This document shows positions 30,050 to 34,348 of a stretch of 34,348 nucleotides of DNA, one piece after another. Made by a program: the position numbers and the translations under genes. The DNA is from Zipacnadum sp036504235 (lineage in GTDB: Bacteria > Armatimonadota > Zipacnadia > Zipacnadales > Zipacnadaceae): positions 1 to 34,348 of the forward strand of contig DASXVN010000014.1 in NCBI GenBank assembly GCA_036504235.1, read 5' to 3'. A model generated the notes under the pieces. The model was not told where the DNA came from, did not search any database, and saw only the letters and a program-made list of their open reading frames with translations. Numbering within the stretch: position 1 is the stretch's first letter; every line of letters begins with the position of its first letter.

Positions 30050-30124
30050 TGTAGGGCGGGGGCTACGTCCCCCGCCGACTAACGTTCGCTTACCAGCGGC
30101 GGGGGACGTAGCCCCCGCCCTACA
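30050..30124. repeat. Complete inverted pair of the 28-bp repeat
   Basis: The arms at 30050-30077 and 30097-30124 are exact reverse complements over 28 bp, separated by 19 bp. Each arm is itself palindromic around its GGACGTAGCC or GGCTACGTCC centre. One arm is identical to 41-68 and 1557-1584. Confidence 0.9.
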
Positions 30125-30215
30125 GGCCCGCCGGCGTCTCCCTCACCTTGACACTGCCGAGGGGCCGAATCTATACTGCGAGCGGCCTTAGCGGGCCGGG
30201 AGGTTTCCCCAGCAG

Positions 30216-31046
30216 ATGGCGAGACGGCGCTCTTTCCAGCATGACTTCACCCTGGCGGGCGTGGGGGTGCGCAGCGGCTTGCCCCTGGTGGTGACCGGGC
30301 GGCCCGCCCCGGCCGGTTCCGGCCTGCGGCTGGCGCGCACCGACCACGGCGAGTCCTGGCCGTTGGACCTCTCCGCCGCCTGGGCCGCACCCGGCTGCAG
30401 CGCCGTGGGTCCGGGGGCCGGCGGCGTCATCTATATAGAGCACCTCATGGCCGCCCTGGCCGCCCGCGGGATCACCGACGCGGCGTTCAGCGTAGACGGT
30501 CCGGAGATTCCCCTCCTCGACGGCAGCGCCCTCCCCTGGGTGCTCGCCCTGGACGAGGCCGGCGTCGTGGAGGTCCCCGGCGAGGAGATCGCCCCCCTGC
30601 TGGTCACCGCCCCGATCGTCGTGCAGAGCGGTACGGCCTGGCTGACGGCCCTGCCCGCCGCGGAGGCCAGCCTCACTTTCATTCTGGAGCATCCCCATCC
30701 TCTGGTCGGCAAGCAGTGGGCCACTTTCCGTCCCGACCAGGACGATTTCGCCCGCGATCTTGCCCCCGCCCGGACCTTCACCACCAGCGAGGAAGCCACC
30801 TGGGCGCAGGACCACGGTCTGTTGCGCGGCGGCTCGGAGGCCAACGCGCTGGTGATCTACCCGGACCGCTATTCCGAGGAGCCGACCCTGCCCATGGCCT
30901 GCGCCCGACACAAGCTGCTGGACCTGATCGGCGACCTCTATCTGCTGGGGCGGCCCGTACAGGGCCAGATTATCGGCTATCAGTCCGGTCACCGGCTCAA
31001 CCACGAGCTGGCCCGGCGGCTGCGGGCGGCAGGCGAGCCCGCATGA
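30216..31046 (+). CDS. lpxC: UDP-3-O-acyl-N-acetylglucosamine deacetylase (LpxC)
   Basis: A 276-residue zinc enzyme of the committed lipid A step. The conserved features are catalytic Glu75 with zinc ligand His76 (YIEHLMAALAARGITD), DGPEIPLLDGSALPW (94-108), ARTF (185-188), the zinc ligands His232 and Asp236 in RHKLLDLIGDL, and His259 in QSGHRLNHELA. The length is slightly below the usual ~300. The ATG has GGGAGG about 12 nt upstream. The stop overlaps the next gene by ATGA. Its presence argues for a lipopolysaccharide-type outer membrane. Other lpx genes are not adjacent. Confidence 0.92.
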   Translation: MARRRSFQHDFTLAGVGVRSGLPLVVTGRPAPAGSGLRLARTDHGESWPLDLSAAWAAPGCSAVGPGAGGVIYIEHLMAALAARGITDAAFSVDGPEIPLLDGSALPWVLALDEAGVVEVPGEEIAPLLVTAPIVVQSGTAWLTALPAAEASLTFILEHPHPLVGKQWATFRPDQDDFARDLAPARTFTTSEEATWAQDHGLLRGGSEANALVIYPDRYSEEPTLPMACARHKLLDLIGDLYLLGRPVQGQIIGYQSGHRLNHELARRLRAAGEPA

Positions 31047-32023
31047 GAGCTGCCCGCATGTCGCTGGCCGCCTCGCCCGCGCATCGCCTGCTGGCCGAGG
31101 TGCCGATCCCGCGCCCGGAGGGGCCGTTTGGCCTGCTGCGGGTGCTGGGCCAGGCGCTGGAGTACCTGGACCAGCCGGGAGCCTACGCGGCGCTGCTGAC
31201 GCTGAGCGGGCACGGATTGCGTACCCCGCCCCCCTGTCCGGCGCTGCCCGAGACCGCCGAGGTGGCTCGCGAGACGCTCGCGGGGCTGGCGGCGCTGGGC
31301 TGGGCGCTGGCGCAGGTGCACCGCGACCCGGCGGGGCTGGATGAGCCTCTGGTGCTGGCGGTGGTGACTACCGAGACCGCCGCGGGGCGCCCGGTGCTGC
31401 TGGGCGGCTGGTTACCGGCCCCGGAGACCCTGGCGCTGGCCGCCGGGGTTACCGCGGACGGTCTGATCTGCGCGCATCCGGCGGGAGCGGAGCCCGGCGC
31501 GCCGTACCTGGCCGCCGCGCCGGTTTGCCGGCTGGCGATTGTCTTGGGCCAGCGGGAGGCGTCTCCCGGCGGAACGCTCCCCAGCCTGGCCCGCCAGGCC
31601 CACGCCGTCTGGGCGGAGGACAAGCCGGGCAACGCGGGCGCCTACCGCGTCTGGCGGCATCTGCTGGCCTCCGCGGAGGAGCCGCCCGAGGGGCTGCCCG
31701 CGGCGCTCGGGGCGGCGCTGGCCACCGTGGCCGAGGCGCGGGCCGCCGTCCGCGACCATCTGTACGTCCTGGCCGAGGACCTGGAGACGCTCCCCGGCCG
31801 GTGGGTGGAGCGCAGCGCGGAGGGCTACGATCGCCTGCTGGAGTTGCTGGAGCCGTGCCTGGAGACCTGCCTGAGCCCGGAGGCGGAGCTGCTCTGGCGG
31901 CAGGAGGAATGGCGCGAGGAACTGGTCGCGCGGCTGGAGGCGGTGGCGGCGCAGGACGCGGAGGCCGCCCACTACCTGCGGCGCGCGCCGGAGGCCGAAT
32001 ACGGCCCGGAGGAAGAACAATGA
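31043..32023 (+). CDS. Unknown protein in the lpxC operon
   Basis: A 326-residue protein, not recognised. ATG 31043 overlaps the lpxC stop by 4 nt, and the stop overlaps the next gene by 4 nt, so it is certainly part of the operon. The N-terminal ~30-150 region is Ala/Leu/Pro-rich with possible short strands (LVLAVVTTETAAGRPVLLGGWLPAPETLALAAGVTADGLICAHPAG). The C-terminal half is strongly helical and acidic (ARAAVRDHLYVLAEDLETLPGRWVERSAEGYDRLLELLEPCLETCLSPEAELLWRQEEWREELVARL, read in parts). There are no signal peptide, membrane helix or metal motif. A scaffold or regulatory role is possible but unsupported. Confidence 0.8.
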   Translation: MRAARMSLAASPAHRLLAEVPIPRPEGPFGLLRVLGQALEYLDQPGAYAALLTLSGHGLRTPPPCPALPETAEVARETLAGLAALGWALAQVHRDPAGLDEPLVLAVVTTETAAGRPVLLGGWLPAPETLALAAGVTADGLICAHPAGAEPGAPYLAAAPVCRLAIVLGQREASPGGTLPSLARQAHAVWAEDKPGNAGAYRVWRHLLASAEEPPEGLPAALGAALATVAEARAAVRDHLYVLAEDLETLPGRWVERSAEGYDRLLELLEPCLETCLSPEAELLWRQEEWREELVARLEAVAAQDAEAAHYLRRAPEAEYGPEEEQ

Positions 32024-32757
32024 GCGAGAACCCGCCAGCGAATCCGACGCCCGCCTGGATCTCCCGGCAGGGCCAAGTCCATGGCCCCTACACCCTGGTG
32101 ACGGTGGAGCAGCTCTTCCGCCAGGGCCGCCTGGGCCCCGATGATCTGGTCTCCGTGGGTGAGGGTAGCCCCTGGCAGGCGCCGAGCAAGCTGTTTGCCG
32201 CCGGCCCGCCTCCCCCGCCGCCGCCCCCGGCCACCGCCGTCGCCGCCGTCGCGCCGACCTCCCGGTCCAATCCGCTTTTGTGGGTGCTGCCGCTGGTGGC
32301 GGTGGGGCTGATAATCGTGGGGGGAATCGTCGCCGGAGTGCTGGCCAAACAGGGCGCCAATGCGGTCCACGACGCCAATCAGGCCGAGCGTTGCTCGGAG
32401 CAACTCAAGGTCCTGGCGCTGAGCGTGCGCATGTACGCCGCCGATTACGCGGCGCTGCCCGCCGACTGGGAAGCCGCGCTGGAGACCCGCCAGGTCCCGC
32501 GCGAGACCTGGGTCTGCCCGGTCCGCGCCGACCATCTCCCCTACCTGCACGCCCCCGCGCCGGACCTCGGCAAGGTGAAAAGCGGCGACCCGCAGACGCC
32601 CCTGTTCTGGGAGCCACCGCTGGCGAGTGGACGCGGACCGCACCAGGGACAGTATGAGGTGGGTTACGCGGACGGCCACGTTGCGCTGCGGCCGGAACCG
32701 CCGGGGGAGAAAGTGACGCCACCTCCCGGGAAAGTCGCTAACGGCCCTACCCCCTAA
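32020..32757 (+). CDS. GYF-domain, single-TM protein with prepilin-like C-terminal motif
   Basis: A 245-residue membrane protein. Residues ~11-60 form a GYF_2-type domain (WISRQGQVHGPYTLVTVEQLFRQGRLGPDDLVSVG, ending SPWQAP). Then come a polyproline linker (~67-76), a transmembrane helix (LLWVLPLVAVGLIIVGGIVAGVLA, ~87-110) and an outer domain with Cys120-containing ERCSEQLKVLALSVRMYAADYAALP. The last region ends YEVGYADGHVALR, the H/Y-x(n)-D-G pattern of DUF1559/prepilin-like proteins abundant in Planctomycetes- and Armatimonadota-type bacteria. Start ATG 32020 overlaps the upstream stop by 4 nt. The role is unknown; assembly or sensing at the envelope is likely. Confidence 0.82.
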   Translation: MSENPPANPTPAWISRQGQVHGPYTLVTVEQLFRQGRLGPDDLVSVGEGSPWQAPSKLFAAGPPPPPPPPATAVAAVAPTSRSNPLLWVLPLVAVGLIIVGGIVAGVLAKQGANAVHDANQAERCSEQLKVLALSVRMYAADYAALPADWEAALETRQVPRETWVCPVRADHLPYLHAPAPDLGKVKSGDPQTPLFWEPPLASGRGPHQGQYEVGYADGHVALRPEPPGEKVTPPPGKVANGPTP

Positions 32758-32779
32758 CCCCCTCCCTAAAGGGAGGGGG
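32758..32779 (+). terminator. Hairpin immediately after the GYF gene, likely 3' end
   Basis: CCCCCTCCC (32758-32766) and GGGAGGGGG (32771-32779) form a 9-bp stem with a TAAA loop, starting at the first base after the TAA stop. There is no U-tract, so it may protect or end the transcript without intrinsic termination. Confidence 0.5.
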
Positions 32780-32821
32780 AATCACCCCGCTGGCGAACAC
32801 TCCGCTCGCCGTTGCCTTTCT

Positions 32822-32856
32822 CCCCCTCTCCCAAGCCAAAGGCGCGGGAGAGGGGG
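32822..32856. repeat. C/G-rich hairpin repeat
   Basis: CCCCCTCTCCC (32822-32832) pairs with GGGAGAGGGGG (32846-32856) over 11 bp with a 13-nt loop. It is followed by CCGGGGGGTGAGG, the reverse complement of the CCTCACCCCC flank seen at 1266 and 7588. It belongs to the same dispersed family, in the opposite orientation. Confidence 0.7.
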
Positions 32857-32941
32857 CCGGGGGGTGAGGTTGGACTGGCGTCCGGCTTCCCCCTTCCGCC
32901 CCTACGCGGAAACGACTACTACTCTTGGCCGTAAGTCCGAG

Positions 32942-34123
32942 CTAGCCCCGCGGCGGACGCCGGAAGGCGCAGATGCGGCCGTCATCTAGGCCGACCAACA
33001 CCAGCGCATCGGTGACCTGCAGGCAGTCGCCGCCGGGCGCGGGCAGATCGCGGCGCCACAGAGTGGCGCCATCGGTCAGCCGCAGGGCCAGGACCTGCCC
33101 CGCCGCCGTACTCAGATAGAGCGCCGCCCCGCTGAAGACCACGCCCGCGGTGGGATTCGTCCTCAGCTCCCGCGACCACACCGGGCGCCCGGTATCATCC
33201 ACCATGCGCACGTCCCCGTTGGTGTCCGCCAGGACCACGTAGCCGCGCACGGCCGCCGGCCGGCACCGCACCATCCCGCCGAAATTCACCTTGAACAAAA
33301 ACTTCCCGTCGGCCGCCTGCAGGAAGTAGGCGGCCCCCTCGTCGCTGCCCACCACAATCTTGCCCGGCTCGTAGCTAACCACGGGGCTGAGCACCGCCGC
33401 CGGAAGGCGCAGTCCCCACGACCAGCGCGACATGTCCGAGACGCTCGCGGCCGGAGCCGTCACCGCGGCGGTCGGAGCCTCGGCGGAGGCTTCCGGGGGC
33501 GACGGCGCGGGCGAGGCGTCCATCCCGACCACGCCCCGGCTGGCCAGGCCGGCCACCAGATGCGAGTCGGTCAGCGCCACCTCCGCGCCCACCGGTCCGC
33601 CACTGTAGCACTGCCAGAGCAGCGTGCCGGTGTTGAGGTCGGCGCAGTACACATAGCCATCATCAGAGCCGAAATACACGCGCCCCTCGCTGACCGTAGG
33701 CCGACCGCGCACAGCGCCGCCGGTAGGGATTTCCCACAGCGCCCGCCCGCCGGCCAGGTCCAGGCAGCGCAGCCGGCTGTCGTCGCCGCCCAGCAGGACG
33801 CGGCGGTCCACAATCAGGGGCTGGCCCAGCAAAGCGAAGGGGCGGCGGAACTCCGAGCCGGGACGCTCCACGCCGGTGGCGAGATCCAGATCCACCGCGC
33901 GGCCGCTGCTCGAGGCCACAAACAGATCGCCGCCGGAGGCATCGAAATGCGCGACGCCCGGCTCCGGCGGGGTGTAGACCCAAACCGCGTTGCCGTGTCT
34001 GACGAAGTGGCTCAGGACAGCGACCAGGAGGAGAACCACGCCCGCGCCCACGGCGATCAGCAGCCGCGTCCGGGTCCTGCGCATCCGAGTTTCCTGCCAG
34101 CGTCGGCGATAGTCCAAGCCCAA
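32942..34123 (-). CDS. Membrane-anchored PQQ-like beta-propeller protein
   Basis: A 393-residue protein. The N-terminal basic region plus one helix (LLIAVGAGVVLLLVAVLSHFV, ~21-41) anchors it in the membrane. The rest consists of PQQ-enzyme-like propeller blades, each with a GxVY/LYxD..TG..LW pattern: LRCLDLAGGRALWEIPTGG, VYCADLNTGTLLWQCYSGG, VRMVDDTGRPVWSRELRT and VLALRLTDGATLWRRDLPAPGG. A Pro/Ala-rich insert (~205-235) separates blades. No catalytic Asp or Cys pair is seen, so it is probably a BamB-like or sensor scaffold rather than a dehydrogenase. TTG 34123 has GGTGGGAG directly before it; TTG 34117 or ATG 34084 (CAGGAAAC upstream) are equally plausible starts. Confidence 0.82.
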   Translation of the reverse strand: MGLDYRRRWQETRMRRTRTRLLIAVGAGVVLLLVAVLSHFVRHGNAVWVYTPPEPGVAHFDASGGDLFVASSSGRAVDLDLATGVERPGSEFRRPFALLGQPLIVDRRVLLGGDDSRLRCLDLAGGRALWEIPTGGAVRGRPTVSEGRVYFGSDDGYVYCADLNTGTLLWQCYSGGPVGAEVALTDSHLVAGLASRGVVGMDASPAPSPPEASAEAPTAAVTAPAASVSDMSRWSWGLRLPAAVLSPVVSYEPGKIVVGSDEGAAYFLQAADGKFLFKVNFGGMVRCRPAAVRGYVVLADTNGDVRMVDDTGRPVWSRELRTNPTAGVVFSGAALYLSTAAGQVLALRLTDGATLWRRDLPAPGGDCLQVTDALVLVGLDDGRICAFRRPPRG

Positions 34124-34149
34124 CTCCCACCCGTCGAGGTATGGCCCGG

Positions 34150-34155
34150 ATTATA
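34150..34155 (-). promoter_or_regulatory. Candidate -10 box for the beta-propeller gene
   Basis: The minus strand reads TATAAT at 34155-34150, 27-32 bp upstream of the first possible start codon. The matching -35 position is weak, so this is only a candidate. Confidence 0.4.
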
Positions 34156-34228
34156 GCACAAAGCGGGGAAGGAGAGGATTCGGGCCAAAGGGGAGCGGCC
34201 GTCTCCCCGTAGGGGCGGAGCTTGGGTT

Positions 34229-34348
34229 CTGTTAAAAAAGTCCGTCCTGGTACTCCTCAAATCTTGGCGAATCTGCTAGACTGAAGGCACTTCACTCCGG
34301 AGGTGCTTTATGCTTGGCGATCACGAGGATGCGCCGGTCAGTTTCTTT
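34229..34348 (+). other. AT-richer segment with truncated ORF start, possible transposase
   Basis: From about 34229 (TTCTGTTAAAAAAGTCC) the sequence is visibly richer in A/T than the rest of the window. ATG 34310 has a good GGAGGTG site 4-10 nt upstream and opens a frame reading MLGDHEDAPVSFF before the window ends. Short M-L/M-G starts followed by a Phe-Phe are seen in IS1182/IS5-type transposases. With 13 residues this is only a suspicion. If it is correct, the left end of the element lies near 34225-34235. Confidence 0.35.

Larger units (their letters stand above)
29908..30215. other. 308-bp divergent gap between secG and lpxC
   Basis: No gene is seen. It contains a 10-bp hairpin upstream of secG (29930-29957), the 28-bp inverted repeat pair (30050-30124) and the lpxC ribosome site. 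No consensus promoter for either gene was identified with confidence. Confidence 0.6.

Overview
The window is a GC-rich bacterial chromosome segment, probably from an uncultivated, anaerobic, Gram-negative-type lineage. An LpxC-type deacetylase argues for an outer membrane with lipid A. A complete set of HdrABC plus FlxABCD-like redox subunits argues for anaerobic, flavin-based electron transfer. Gaps between genes are packed with short palindromic repeats. Together with a GYF-domain/prepilin-like protein, a phosphodiester glycosidase and a GH-A type glycosidase, this resembles Armatimonadota or similar metagenome-assembled phyla. The phylum is a guess; no rRNA or other decisive marker is present.

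Layout. 1-2877: two minus-strand genes (a secreted beta-sandwich-like protein and an amidohydrolase/uronate isomerase-like protein) separated by a repeat-rich gap. 3024-14409: the centrepiece, a plus-strand run holding hdrC, hdrB, hdrA, mvhD/flxD and three Flx-like genes (FrhB/ferredoxin type, AsrA type, and the FAD/NAD(P)/2Fe-2S type). It is interrupted by three unrelated insertions: a hicB-hicA-hicB' toxin-antitoxin array, a small ORF plus a 779-residue glycosidase-like protein, and a two-gene unknown cassette joined to the downstream redox gene by 4-nt ATGA overlaps. 14475-19333: a zinc-ribbon membrane protein, a 586-bp repeat region, a P-type cation ATPase and a frameshifted phosphodiester glycosidase.

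19386-24564: a riboflavin operon (orf-ribD-ribE-ribBA-ribH) followed closely by an HtrA-type protease. It starts at a near-consensus promoter so close to the first ATG that the mRNA should be leaderless. The RibB half of RibBA has lost most of its catalytic residues. 24662-25762: an aldo/keto reductase with two ferredoxin-type clusters, ending at a bidirectional terminator. 25858-29907 (minus): an ABC solute-binding protein, a secreted Met/Gly-rich protein, a HIT hydrolase and secG. 30216-32757: lpxC, an unknown gene and a GYF/TM/prepilin-like gene, chained by 4-nt overlaps. 32942-34123 (minus): a membrane-anchored PQQ-type beta-propeller. The last ~120 bp drop in GC and begin a truncated ORF that may be a transposase.

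The redox genes probably form one NADH-linked electron-bifurcating Flx-Hdr complex. Electrons would enter at the FAD/NAD subunit, pass through the two Fe-S subunits and MvhD to HdrA, and leave to a disulfide at HdrB via HdrC and to a low-potential acceptor such as ferredoxin. Flavin supply from the rib operon fits a flavin-rich metabolism, but a functional link is only inference.
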